In this document: one piece after another, positions 48,207 to 59,954 of the stretch
Numbering within the stretch: the first letter of the stretch is position 1
How the letters are laid out: every line of letters starts with the position of its first letter
Assembly: GCF_945859705.1 (NCBI RefSeq)
Contig: NC_079138.1
Span: 4,030,001-4,094,000, forward strand
Length of the DNA stretch: 64,000 nt
Source of the DNA: Episyrphus balteatus
Taxonomy: Eukaryota; Arthropoda; Insecta; Diptera; Syrphidae
Direction of reading: 5' to 3'
The notes under the pieces: model-generated
Databases searched by the model: none
What the model was told of the DNA's origin: nothing
What the model saw: only the letters and a program-made list of their open reading frames with translations
Program-made: the position numbers and the translations under genes

Positions 48207-49133
48207 AAAGTACGCATAACTTAGAATAAATCTCGTGGAAGGTAAGAAATTTTAAAAGTTGAGTGCTAAATATAATTCTGACAATTGTTTGAAGGGAAGA
48301 GCCTTATTTTACCGCTGGTATAAACAGCACCAAAAAAAAAAACCCGGCCCTGTATGTATTTTTTTTTTGTTCTTTTTCATAATTCAAACTCTGACAAGAG
48401 GGGGACAAGACTGAAGGTTTCAAACTAAAAAACAAGACGATGACGAGCAATGATCAAATAAACAAACGCCAGACGATGAGGTTTAAAGATTTTGTTGCCT
48501 TTGATGCTACTTGCTGCTGGTACTGTTGTGTGCTGCTGATGTTGTTGCTTCTGATTTAAAGTTGCTCTCTTCTCTGATGCTGATACATTTAACTAGTGAA
48601 CAAACGCGCCGAGCCCATATTTCTGACTGGAAAAACAAAAAAAAGAGGTGGCAAGGGGGCAGGGTCCAGTGCGGTCTCGGTAGCAGAGTGATGGCGATGG
48701 CAATGTGGTATAGTGGCTCATTTTGAGAAATGGCTAACGAGCAGAATAAGTGCTACTAATCATTTGTTGTCAGTGTATGCCTTCAGTGATTTGTTGCTTT
48801 ATTAATTGGGCGTCTTAATTAAGTGGATACTATCGTTGTCCTCTTCCTCATTCCCTTAATATTTATAAATGTATTTGTATATAGTTCAATGCACTTATAT
48901 ATGGCAGATAGACGAAAAAGACAGCTATAAGAACCTAAAGTTTGCCTGCAAAATAAATGTATCCCCAAACACATGTTGCTTGAAATTAAAAAAAAAAGAG
49001 TAGGTAATTGAAATCACGAGCATTCACATAACAATTAATAGTTATCAATCGATCGATGTGTGTCCATTGGAAGAATATGATCGTCATTGAGCAGTAATTT
49101 CAACTTAAATTCAATTCAAGTTGAACGATAAAG

Positions 49134-49161
49134 TGATGATGATGATGATGATGATGATGAT
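49134..49161 (+). repeat. GATGAT microsatellite
   Basis: About nine GAT units in a row, in non-coding DNA. Similar trinucleotide runs are at 4289-4313 (GTT) and 46017-46040 (GTT). Confidence 0.85.
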
Positions 49162-49435
49162 GGTGAGATACCTAAACACGTCTGAAACAGCAGTAAATTC
49201 GAACGATTGTTCGTTGTGTTTAATTTTCGTTAATTTATATTGTCATTTTTATAGGTATGTTTGTATGTCATTTCAAAAAAACCGCGTTTATTTTTTTCGA
49301 AAGACAACTCTCAATTCAATTCTATTTGATTTCAATTACAAAATAAAAATTTTGTTGTGTCTTCCGAGGGTACTATTACCTGATTTAAATCTTCTTTTTT
49401 GTTGTAATTTTAAAATTTAACATGCCTACTTTATT

Positions 49436-50734
49436 AGGGTGCTTCTTAAAAATCAATTTTCGAAATTTTAATGGGACACCTTTTTATTTTTTTCTTCATG
49501 TCTTAAATATAAATTGGGTAAAATTTGGTCCAGTTTAAACACGTTTTAGGGGTCGCTACCACAATTCAAAGTTTTGAAAAACACAGCAAATTTGGTTTGT
49601 TTTTTTTTTTTTTTCTTAGAAAATTTTAAAATTTGTAATCAGAATCAAATAAGTTATATTAAATCTTTAGCTGTTTTGAATGAAATTTTGATAAAAATAC
49701 AGCGGACAAAAAAATTATGTTTAAATTTGAATATTTTTGAGTATTCTTTAGATTACTGAGTGATCATTCTTGGTTGAAAAATTCAATATTTTTATCTGAT
49801 TGCTTATGAGCTTAATATCTTTATTCGTCAGACAGTTAACTGACGGGTTGGGGTCAAAATTCTGCCGGGGTCAAAATTCTGCTTTCAAAATTCTGCTTTA
49901 CAAAATTCTGTTTTTCAAAATTCTGCAAAAAATTAAAAAAGGGTTTGGAAAATGTTAAAAAGCGCGCGCTTAGTAATCATCTTCTTGAAAATTGTAAGTA
50001 ATTACTTACCTTAGTAATTTGTCATTCTTTGAATGCATATTAATTTTTGTTTTATAAATGAATAAATTTGAAAATATTAAGAAAAGGTTTTTAATACTAA
50101 AAATTTCCAAAAATAATTCAAAATTTTTTAATTTATCAAATAAAGATGAAAATTCAAAAATTTTAATAAGAAAAGGAATATTTTGTATAAAATAACATCG
50201 GTTCCAATAATTTATAGAATTTATTTAAAGAAAATCAGTCTATGCATTTTAAAAAATATTTGCGACACTTAAACAAAAAAATTTAGGAAAGTACCAATGT
50301 TGAATTACAGTAATGAGGTGTATTTTTCTTTAGTCAACACATATGCTATAAAAAAAAAACAGAAAAAAGCAGAATTTTGAAAAGTAGAATAGAAAAAAAA
50401 CAGAATTTTCGTTAAAAAAGCAGAATTTTGAAGCCAGAATTTTGACCCGATCCCTTAACTGACTGCTTATTAGAAGATTGAAAATCGGGTCTAAAGCATA
50501 GGTACTTTGTATTGTTTACCCTACGATAAAGCATTGAAAACAAATTTTGTTGAAATTGATCATTTTTTTTTTTTTACTTAAATCTTTAGCGAATGGTAGC
50601 GACCCCTAAATTTTAATATTAAAATCGGAAAAAAAAATACCATATACTATGCTTATGTGGTAGAACATAATGCAGGGGTGTCCCATTAAAAAATCGAAAA
50701 TAAATTTTTTTCGACCATAAATAAGAGGCACCCT
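49436..50734. mobile_element. element with AGGGTGC TIRs, host of a nested insertion
   Basis: Left TAGGGTGCTTCTTAAAAATC and TTTTAATGGGACACC; the right end is the inverse (GGTGTCCCATTAAAA, AGAGGCACCCTA). A second inverted pair TAGGGGTCGCTACC / GGTAGCGACCCCTA lies further in (49549, 50596). It is interrupted by 49843-50454. TA flanks are possible. Confidence 0.7.
49843..50454. mobile_element. Foldback-like CAAAATTCTGC-array element with 9-bp duplication
   Basis: Left end GGGTTGGGGTC followed by five CAAAATTCTG(C/T) units to about 49930, then a GCGCGCGC patch. The right arm from about 50360 has GCAGAATTTTG units inverted and ends GACCCGATCCC. TTAACTGAC is repeated exactly on both outer sides (49834-49842 and 50455-50463). 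Same family as 2179-2438 and 22855-23215. The central 400 bp is AT-rich and non-coding. Confidence 0.85.
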
Positions 50735-50741
50735 ACTACTT

Positions 50742-50908
50742 ATTGCGATTTGCAACTATTAGTTGATATTTGATAAATATTATTGTTTAATTATTTTAAA
50801 TTTTAATTCCGTTAAATTATTAACCTGTTTTTTCATATAACGGGTTTTAAGATACCAAATTTTAAAAATTATCAAATATCAATTGATAGTTGACAATCGC
50901 AATACGGG
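50742..50908. mobile_element. MITE-like inverted repeat (TTGCGATTGTCAACTATC type)
   Basis: ATTGCGATTTGCAACTATTA at the left and ATAGTTGACAATCGCAAT at the right, followed or preceded by TTGATATTTGATAA and its inverse. 165 bp, no coding. A related single end lies near 60733 (TATTGCGATTGTCAACCATC), and a diverged pair at 27193-27390. Confidence 0.6.
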
Positions 50909-51345
50909 TTTAAAACAATAAATACAATACGAACATAGGTTTAAATTTTTTTTTTTTAGAAAATTAATAAAGTCAATTCTGACAGCAGACAGAAGATGTT
51001 TCTCTTTATAACTCAACTTTTTTTTTCAGTCACTAATCATCAAAGGTAGACAATTACTCATCACAGGATAATATTTTATCAAAATTCAAACCAAAATAAA
51101 AAGAACATCCACAAAAATATGCATCTTCAAAAGTTAAACGAACTCAAACTAGCTTTTCTTATGAGGAGTTGTATTGTGATGAGTTGTACTGTGATGAGTT
51201 GTGCTGTGTTAATTTGAGTTGATCCTTTTTTTTGGCTTTTTCAATTATTATCGCAGTTCTGTAAAGAAAAGCACGAGTTCCAAAAGCTACGCACAGAAAG
51301 GTGAGGTGAGATTAAACATCACTTATATTCCAAGCAAATGAATAT

Positions 51346-52671
51346 TAGGGTGGGTCAAAATACAATTTTTTGGATTTTCAAAAAGGCTCAGCGATTAAAA
51401 CGTGCTAAATGGTTCGGTTAGCTTATAAATAAAATTTCATTTCATTATTTTAACTTTAAGTGCCTCCGGATTGTGGTTTAATTTTTGAAAAAAGCTGATT
51501 TTTGCCTAAAAACCACACATGCTTTGCTTAATTGATTATTATCTCATTTCTTATAAAATCTAATTCAAGAGCATGTGCCAAAAAGCTTAAGCGTGTAGGT
51601 TGGGTCCGGACAAGAAAAAAATCGTATTGGAGGGGATTAATATTCGCCCCGTTTAGTCAGGAGGGGCAATTTTCTAAAAAAAAAAAATGATTTAATTAGG
51701 AAAAAATATTATTAAAAATCAACGGTTATACCTACAACAACATGTTATACCCTTTTTTTAAGCCCAGAATCACTTTTCAAATAAAGCTGTTTTATAAAAC
51801 AGTTTTTGAAAAATTAATTAATTTTCAAAATCAAAATTTTGAAAAAATTTTGTATTAAATTTGTGAACTAATTTTTTTTTTTTTTTTTGTTTGTAAGCAA
51901 AAACAGAAAACCGGATGCAAAAATGTTTTGTCGTTTTTGAGAAATTAAAAAAAAAAAAACCAAAACTACATTTTTCTAAGACTTGTTAATTAATTTATGA
52001 AACATTATATCTTTCTTTTATTATATTTAAGGGGATACTATGCCTCCAAGGTAGAAAATCGTAAGTTTGAATATGTTTCCCTTGCATTAACTACAATTCT
52101 ACCAAGTTTCAAGATTCTAGGGTATTCACAAGTATACTTTTTAATAATTGATATTAATTCTGCCCAAAATGGGCGGTTACCACGCCCCCTGAATGTAAAA
52201 TTTCAATTTTTCGATTTTTTTCCTTGTATATACTTCAAGATCCATGACCATAACAAGTTTCTATGAAAACTAGAAGTTTGCCATAATTTTTATCATATGT
52301 TAGTTAGTGTGTTAGTGAGTAAATCAGCTACTCTTTTTGCGATTTTTTTAAGGCCTTTTACTCAGAAACTACTAATACTACGTAGCTGAAAGTTTTTGAG
52401 GAGCTTGATTTGGACTATGTTAACAAATAAAACGAGTGTGAAATGTTTGACATTATTGAAACAAAAGTTAGAATTGTTCGAAAAAGGCCTGAGTTTTTTC
52501 CTAAGGTTTTAGGACCAAAGTTCATGGCTGGGCAACCGGAGGCAGAAGATAAAGTCTGATTATAACCAAACTTTATATTATTGTTCTTTTCACAGTTTGG
52601 CACCTTTTCATTACTGTGCCCGTAAAAAAATCAGCAAAAAAAATTTCTCCATACATTTGTGACCCAGCCTA
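51346..52671. mobile_element. element with TAGGGTGGGTCA ends and exact 8-bp duplication
   Basis: Left TAGGGTGGGTCAAAA, right inverted TTTGTGACCCAGCCTA. ATGAATAT occurs exactly outside both ends (51338-51345, 52672-52679), fitting an 8-bp target duplication such as hAT makes. No transposase is seen; the right part is occupied by the GCCACGCCCCCT repeat copy 2. Confidence 0.75.
51990..52600 (+). repeat. dispersed repeat with GCCACGCCCCCT motif, copy 2
   Basis: AAATGGGCGGTTACCACGCC, TTTTTTTCCTTGTATATAC, CAGAAACTACTAATACTACG and AGGCCTGAGTTTTTTCC match copy 1 (2775-3420) in order. Copy 2 has a single unit instead of two and no long TCAG microsatellite. Confidence 0.7.
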
Positions 52672-52675
52672 ATGA

Positions 52676-52971
52676 ATATCCCTCTGTAGACACACCTTTT
52701 TTTTTTTGTGACGTGATAGGCAAACGGGTGCGAATTTGGTTTATACTTTTTCATGTCGCTAGAACTTTTTTCGGTCACAAAATTTTATAGAGAATCAAGT
52801 ATAAAATTGATGTAGAATATTCCGAGGAATTCGAATATTGTATTCACAATTCCGAAAAAAGTATTTTCACCCTTATAAAGATACTTTTTTGTGACCACTT
52901 TTTTGAAATATCGTAATTTTTTTTATTTTTGTTCTGCCAAATTTGCACCCGTGTGCCGACAGAGGGATATT
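52676..52971. mobile_element. 296-bp inverted-repeat element (ATATCCCTCTGT ends)
   Basis: ATATCCCTCTGTAG...AAACGGGTGCGAATTTGG at the left; the inverse CCAAATTTGCACCCGTGTGC...ACAGAGGGATAT at the right. No coding region. Its left end overlaps the right-hand 8-bp duplication of the adjacent element. Confidence 0.7.
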
Positions 52972-55900
52972 TTGCTTATAAACTCACATACGTTTGGATA
53001 GTATGCCATTTTACCCAACAAAAAAGAATTGATCAGAATGAAATTCGAAGACGTTTTAAAAATTAAATACTTTTTGAAACTTTTTCTCATTTGCAAAGCT
53101 AAAAATTGGTAGAGTTATTGATTAGACTTCAAAACGTTTGAATATAAGTTTTTTTTTTTCGAGATATAGGACATTTTCTTTAGGGCCACCTTCCCCTATA
53201 TTATGTTGTACCTTTTCAATAATTTGTTGACAAAAAAAAAATAATCAACAAACTCTCTCACCTAGAACCGTATTCTGAATATGCATTTATCCATGAAACA
53301 CAAAAACACAAAAATACCTAATAAAACAAATCCCAAAAACAAAAAAAAAAAAAAAAACAAAAAATACCTATTGGTTATGCAATCAGGCATGACTGCACTG
53401 CTGTCTGTTATGGTTTGGTTCCTTGTTTTAATTATGTACTGTAATAGACTTTGGGTTTTGGTAGATTTTATTATCCACAAAATTTGTTTTGTTGTTTTTT
53501 TTTTTTTTTTTTTTTGTCTTTTTCGTTACCTATGTCGATTTCATAAATATGTACCTGTGCCGGATAAGAAAAAAAAAATATTTTATCTTTTCATCTATTG
53601 AACCAACACTAGGGAAAAATAAGTGTCAACCGGCTGTTAACACCATGTGTCAAAGTTACCCCCATCAAGATCAGAGATGTTGTTAAACACAGCGGCAGGT
53701 ACAGGTGAAAATGGTAAAAGTGACGAAAATTTCTCATGGTACTTTTAAAGATTAAAAAAAAAATATATATACAAACTAGGGTAGGGATAAGTTCATGTCC
53801 GTTACTATTAAAATTATCTTTATTTTTTTATTTTTAGATGCTTAATAATTCTAAGGAAGGGTTTGCAAAAAATAAAATTTAACAAAATTTATTTTGCGGA
53901 ACGGATACCTACCGCAAATTGACGACCAAACCCCGACAAAGGTTAGTTTAGGGAGTTTTGGAAAATTTCATAGATTTTTAATTGAATAGTCTTCAAAATT
54001 GTTATTGAGTTTGTTTTATTGATTTATTTGATTTTTGAAGTGAAAACTTCTTTAGTATCGTAGTGATTTGAAACAAGATAAAACAAAAAAGCGACACAAA
54101 AAATCAATTGATCATAACTTTTTTGTTTTAATAGATAGATGAATGAAATTTATACAATAGATAGGTAATTAAATAAATATAATCGGTGAAAAGATGTTCT
54201 TTCTCTAAACACGTTATATCTTTTGATGTAGAGCACATAACAAATTTATTTAACTTTAATACGCATGCTGATAATATTACCTTTCATTTAATATATCACA
54301 CATAACGGTATGTGCTCTACAAGTTATATAATCTTTAATTGAAAAACTTGAAAAATACCTCAAAACACCTGTGAAGGTTTGTTGTTAGTTTGAAATTTCG
54401 ATATGGTTGGCTTTAAAAAATTCTTACTTTTTTTGTAGGCATGGTAGAAATATGATTGAAGCGTCATATAAAAGGTGAAATAATAATGATATAAAATTTA
54501 TTATAGGTTGTCTTTTAAAAAATGGATTTAATGGCGTTAGAAGAGAAAAGAGATTGATTGTTTTGTTTTTTTTATGAAAACAAATTGGGCTAAAAAAATT
54601 CTAGCTCTTTTTGTAGATGTTGTATAGACATGGTTGATATAAATATTTTGGGCAGAAACAAGAAGCATATAAAAAAAGTGATGGAATAAAAAAAAGTTAT
54701 ATATTTTCGATTTTTTTAAATGATTTTTAAGGTTTCACTTCAACCACGTGTGAATTGCACAAATGATTTTTTTTTTATTTTTATTTGTTTTAATTTTATT
54801 TTTTTAAATTAAAACATAAATTCAAAACCATTTTTTTTTTTACTAATTTTGAAAACAAATCTTACAAATTTTATTTGTAACAGCAAGAGGTGGTAGCAAA
54901 GCAACCCAAAATTGTTAATTTTAATTTTCATTGCATTTCTGTTCCTAAAAAAAAAATTTATATTTAAGGTTAAATTTGAACGAGTTTTTTTTTGTTTATT
55001 GTAAATTTGTGGAACGTTGTGGATTGTAGAGATTTTTTTTTTTTTTTTCATTTCAAATTGGCTTCTTGGTGGTGCATCGGTATTGAAATGGCGGGCACTT
55101 GTTCAATTGGCTTGAATTAAAATCTTGATTGCTCACCAATTTATTTGTTGCTAACATCATGGATCAAATAAATAATCTGAAGGTAAGAATAAGAACTCTT
55201 ATATAAATGTACTATTATTTTATAACCATCTCTAAATATATATTATAATTATGCATAAGGATACCGATTCCGATGCAGTATTACCTATAAAAAAAAATCT
55301 GGAATGTACTTCATTTACAGTTAGATTAAAAATGGCGGATTACGGTTCATCGTTATGGAAGATAATAATACCAATGGAGAATTTTTTTTTTTTTTGCTAT
55401 TTTTGATCGGCCCAAACGGAGAAACGGCTGATGGTTGAAAGCCAGTGTGTGGGGTTAGTGGGAGTATGTGTAATGCTAGGAATTGATGGTAATAGTAGCA
55501 GTTGGATGAGTTGAGATGTTGTTGATGATGGTATGATACGATGATGGAATTTAAATCAAATAGCTTGTAGCCTATACCTCATCTATTCTCATATCATATA
55601 TATGTTGGTAGGTTTATGGTCTTCTTGTTTCTCTCTTCCTCTTTAAATGTCCACTTTTAGATAAAATGTAGGTAGATATAGTAACGAAAGAAAAGTGTCT
55701 TAAAGAAGAAATCTCAAAAAGAAAAATACAAAAAATACAAAAAAAAATAAATCCCTTTTTAGGTGAATTTCCATTTTTGGGCATTCTTTTGTTTGGATGA
55801 GTTGAGAGTTTGTTGTGATATTGCAGTTGCGTTTTTGCAGGAGTTTGTATAGGTAGGTATCTACCAACTTTTATACAATAAGAGCGCATTAACTTGAAGC

Positions 55901-56739
55901 AATATTGAAAGTTCCACAAAGGTGGCAGGCTGATAGACAAGCTTGTTGTTGTTGTTTTTTTTTTTTTTTTTGTTGCTATATAGGCCTTTGTTATTGTAGA
56001 TATAGTTGCTATGGTTATTCATTTAATTATAGGCCTTTAAGTAGAAGTAGTATACGTATAGGTTAGGTATATTGGTTCCTTGTATTTTATTTTTGTTCAT
56101 TTTGAAAATACCCAACCCCCCCCCACAAAGATGTTCATTATTCCAATTGCATTCGATGAACGACGAACGAGGACGACAATGTCAGTTCGCGAGGATAACG
56201 ATGAAATTCCAATTCTCTCTAGGTAGGTAGTACCTCTGCCTCAACTTCTATATCTATATATAGTTAGAGGATAGATAGATGATGCGGTATTATTGCGTTC
56301 TGTGTGGTGTAGATATAAACTTGTGCCAAAATGATGGTGGCTTTTTCTGCTTTAGATAGATGCACATATCTATATAGGTATGAGTAGCAAACCTGTATAT
56401 ACTTTTTTTCTGGATTATGGCTCTGGTATAATATTGTGCATAGATTTGCAGATTCTTTTGTATTCATTTATATAGATTGAGGAACCTTTCAAAATATATA
56501 GCTTCAGTACTTTGAGAGAGCATATATAATCTTTTTTGTATTATTTGTAGACACACATATCTACCTACATTTCAATCATATCTACGCAGACCTAATTTAA
56601 TTTTCTAAATTGCTTTATTTGTTGAAATGTATATTTATATTAATATCAAGCTCATTGAGTCGAACAAAAAAAAAGTTTTGAGTATGATTTCCATATGTTT
56701 CTATTTGTTAATAAATCGAAGAAAGAATTTTATTATATA
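52972..56739. other. intergenic or intronic stretch without recognised genes
   Basis: Mostly AT-rich with poly-T/poly-A runs. A short GC-normal patch at 55081-55185 stands out: it contains TTGCTAACATCATGGATC and splice-like sites on either strand (plus CTGAAG|GTAAGA, minus CTTACCTTCAG|AT and AAATTG|GTGAGC). It may be a conserved non-coding element or a tiny exon; undecided. Confidence 0.35.
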
Positions 56740-58290
56740 CAATTAAAAGTGGCGCCCAACGCAAAAAAAAAATGCATTCGTAAACTTGAAAAAATGTCAC
56801 ATTAACAATTAATTATTGGAAATTATTCAAGAAATAAAATTAAAGTTAGAAAAACAAACATAACGCCCATGGCTCAAATATACGAAATGGAAATGATCTT
56901 AATGAATGGAATTGAGGACCGAACAAAAAATGGGAAAATAAAGTGGCGCCCAATGCAAAATAAAAAATAAAAATATCTCTGAAACAATGTCCCTAATTGA
57001 AAAGATTCAGGAAAGAGATTTGATATTATAAAACAAAAATCATAAAAAATAATAGTGGCACCCAATCCAAAGATACCTACGAAATGCATATAGAATGTAG
57101 GTAGTCGTATATAAAAATGCTTTAAGCAATGTCAATTAATAAATTAATAGAAAATATTCAAGATTATTTTTGCAAATTATTAAAAAAAAAAAAAAAAAAA
57201 TTAAGTGGCGCCCAACGCAAAGATTCAAAATAATGAACATGCTTTGTAGGAAGCTATATGCTCCCACCAATTGGTAGGTAAAAATGAAATGTTTCAGTAA
57301 CTTGGATATAATTTAACAAATAAAACTGTTTCTTATTTTTTTTAAACAAAGTGGTACCTATCTACCTACCTACTAAAAATAATCAAAATGCAAATAAAAA
57401 ACATAGATTTCGTTTAAAACAATTCTTGAAAAAAAATTATAAGAATAAAGTGGCGCCCAACGTAAAAATAGCAACAAACAATTCTTGAAAAAAATTTTAA
57501 GAATAAAGTGGCGCCCAACGTAAAAATACCAACATTAAATATCTTTGATACAATGAACTTGAATATAGATATGCTTGAAAAATTGAATGGTTTCGAAGAA
57601 CGAAAAAATATAAATTAAATAAAAAAATGTATAAAAATGGCAACCAACTCAAAGATTCGAAATGCAAATGATGTAGGTACATACTAGTGTTTGCATATAC
57701 ATACTCCTAAAAATTGACCTTTATTAATAAATTTAAGAACGAACAAAAAGCAAGGTTTCTATTGGATAGGTATCGTTTAGCAAAAAAAAAAAAAAAAAAA
57801 ACAAAAAATTTAAATATAAATCTCGCCCAACGCAATAATACCAAGTGCCTACAATGTAATCGTATGTAAAAATATCTTTGAGACAATGTTGTTTTTTTGA
57901 AAATATTCAAGACGAACGAATATACAAGATTTCTATTGGATATCATTTTAGAAAAAAAAAAACAGATTATAAAAAAATGGCGCCCAACAAAGTAATACCA
58001 AATGTAAATACAAATGTATTTATATATTTACATTTGATGTGACAAATTGGCCCTTAATGAATTTATAATAGAAAAACATCGTTCCTATTGGATATCATAT
58101 AGAAAGTGGACAAAAAAAAGTTAAAAATATAAAAGTGGCGCCCAACAGAAAAATACCAAATACATGAAATAACATCACTTATTTAATAGATTGATAGGGG
58201 AGAAATTATTCAAAGATTCTATTGGATATCATTTGAGAAAAAAAAAATGCAATTAGGTACAGAAAAAGTGGCGCCCAACGCATAATTATA
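56740..58290. repeat. irregular tandem array with TGGCGCCCAACG core
   Basis: Eleven units with the core at 56750, 56944, 57056, 57206, 57451, 57509, 57638, 57821, 57978, 58136 and 58269; spacing is 58 to 245 bp, often 130-190. Around the core the units share ATCTTTGA.ACAATGT, GAAAATATTCA(A/G)GAACGAA and TCTATTGGATATCATTT. The 12-base core equals the complement of the tRNA-Lys(CUU) 3' end including CCA, the sequence used as primer-binding site by some retroelements. No LTR, gag or pol is seen. Confidence 0.8.
57420..57535. repeat. 58-bp exact-like tandem duplication within the array
   Basis: AACAATTCTTGAAAAAAATT, AAGAATAAAGTGGCGCCCAA and CGTAAAAATA occur twice, 58 bp apart, with only about two to three differences. 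This is the most recent duplication visible in the array. Confidence 0.75.
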
Positions 58291-58706
58291 TAAGGATGTA
58301 AAAACATAAAAGGACCAACGAAATGATAAAAGTTCAAATTAAGCTCCGATTGGCGAGAATTCTAATTAACACCCTTCAGTTCTTATTTATCAAACATACA
58401 TACATGTGTACCTTCTATATAAATAATATACATGTATATATAAAAAAAAAGGAAATCACAACTAACAGGAACGGAATGTTTTTGATGCTGTTCTTTCTTT
58501 TTTTTTTGTCGTCTTGATTGGTTCAACCTTCTCTTCGAGTTGTTGTTTTTTAATTAACACAGAATCTATCTCTCTCTCTGCCAATCAAATTCTTGCTAAA
58601 TTATTGTGCTCCTCCCCTGACTAATTACTTGCGCATTAATTAAGGCAAAAATTGAGAAGCTCCGAGAACCAAAGGGTTGTGTATGTGTGTGGGTGGCGAA
58701 ACTTAC

Positions 58707-59600
58707 CAGGATGTTAAATCGACAAGGATAACAGATCAGACTATCATGAAAAAAAAAAAAAAAAAAAAGACCAACGACTACCTTGGAAGGTAGAGAGCTC
58801 TATAGATAAACAAGATACAAATAAATAAATGTTCACATGTTAAAACTCACACAGCAACTAAATAGGATTCGTGAGTTGTGAGCGTGACAAAACGACGACA
58901 AAAAGGATAAAGAATGAGAATAAGAAAAAGAAGTGAGGACGAGGAGCGAGGGTTGATGTTTAGTTACTCTGTCGCTGTATAGTTACTTTGTGTAATAACG
59001 CATACACTATGCTGCTATGCCACCTTCCTTGACGGTGTATTTTTTGTTGCTTTTGATATACAACACTGTAATCAACCCTTAAAACATAACCTTTTGTATA
59101 CGCAGTAGAGATGCGGCAAACGCAAGAGCGAGAGAGGATATTAATAATTCCGCCCTTTGATTCAAGATTTTCTTCTTCTGTGCTTTTTTTTTTTTGTCGT
59201 CGTCGTCGTCGTTTTGCAAAACATCCCACACAAGTTCGCGCATAAACGGTTAATGAGGACGCCGACAACGACGGCGGCAGCGGCGGCGGCGGCAGTAACT
59301 ACCACGAATATGGGACACATAACAAAAAACAAAAAAATCAGCAGCAGCCACCAACAAAAACGGCATACAAAAAAAAAAAAAAATGAAAATAAAACGGAAA
59401 AAAGGTAAATACAGAAGCGGAAATGAGGAACGCCTTCATTTTCTGCTCTTTGCTTCTTCGTTTTGTTGGTTTTGGTGCCTATGTCTGCTCTGCTGCTGCT
59501 GCTGCCTTGTGCTGGTGCTTTGCTATGCAGCATCATCATCATCATTTCATCCCTCTACATACAAATGCGGAATAAAATGATGGTGTGTGGTAGAGTGTTG
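58707..59600 (-). promoter_or_regulatory. GC-richer block ending in a minus-strand splice donor; possible first exon/promoter
   Basis: Between two parts of a satellite-like array lies a non-repetitive block. It has a CGG/GCC-type run (about 59270-59295), CGT repeats and CAG-type repeats. At its left end on the minus strand is an excellent donor, ACATCCTG|GTAAGTTT. Fly 5' UTR exons often have such composition. Either a first exon extends to the right, or a 34-bp internal exon (58707-58740) sits between CATGATAG and this donor. No core promoter motif is convincing. I infer it as a zfh2 first exon only from orientation. Confidence 0.25.
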
Positions 59601-59954
59601 TGTCGTCGGTAGTGGTAAAAATGTTGCTAAATGGACACACAAGTGACATTTGTTTTAATTAGGGGATGCTTATGTACAAATGTGTAAGTAGTAAATGTTT
59701 TTTCTTTTTTTTCGTTCTTTTAGAATTGAAGACATACATAGATTTAAATATCTACCATACAATAGTTAAAATACATATAAATTAATAGGTACACACATAT
59801 ACGAAAGATTTTAGGGAAATTTGGGGAGTCGATATGGGAGCAACAAAACCACGAAAAATTTTGAATTCTTTTTTATGTATTTTAGTCGTCGTGTTTTCGT
59901 GTGAGAATTGCAAGAAAACTCTCCAAACGCTAGAAACGTTTCAAATAGTTTATA

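Noticed and set aside
56740..58290. Endogenous retrovirus or LTR element at the PBS-like sequences
   Set aside because: No LTR pair, gag, protease or reverse transcriptase motif occurs nearby and the core repeats 13 times, so a tandem array is the supported description.
59162..59545. 127-codon minus-strand frame with Thr/Ala/Ser runs
   Set aside because: Composed of microsatellite translation and poly-Phe/poly-Lys from homopolymers; more likely UTR-type sequence than protein.
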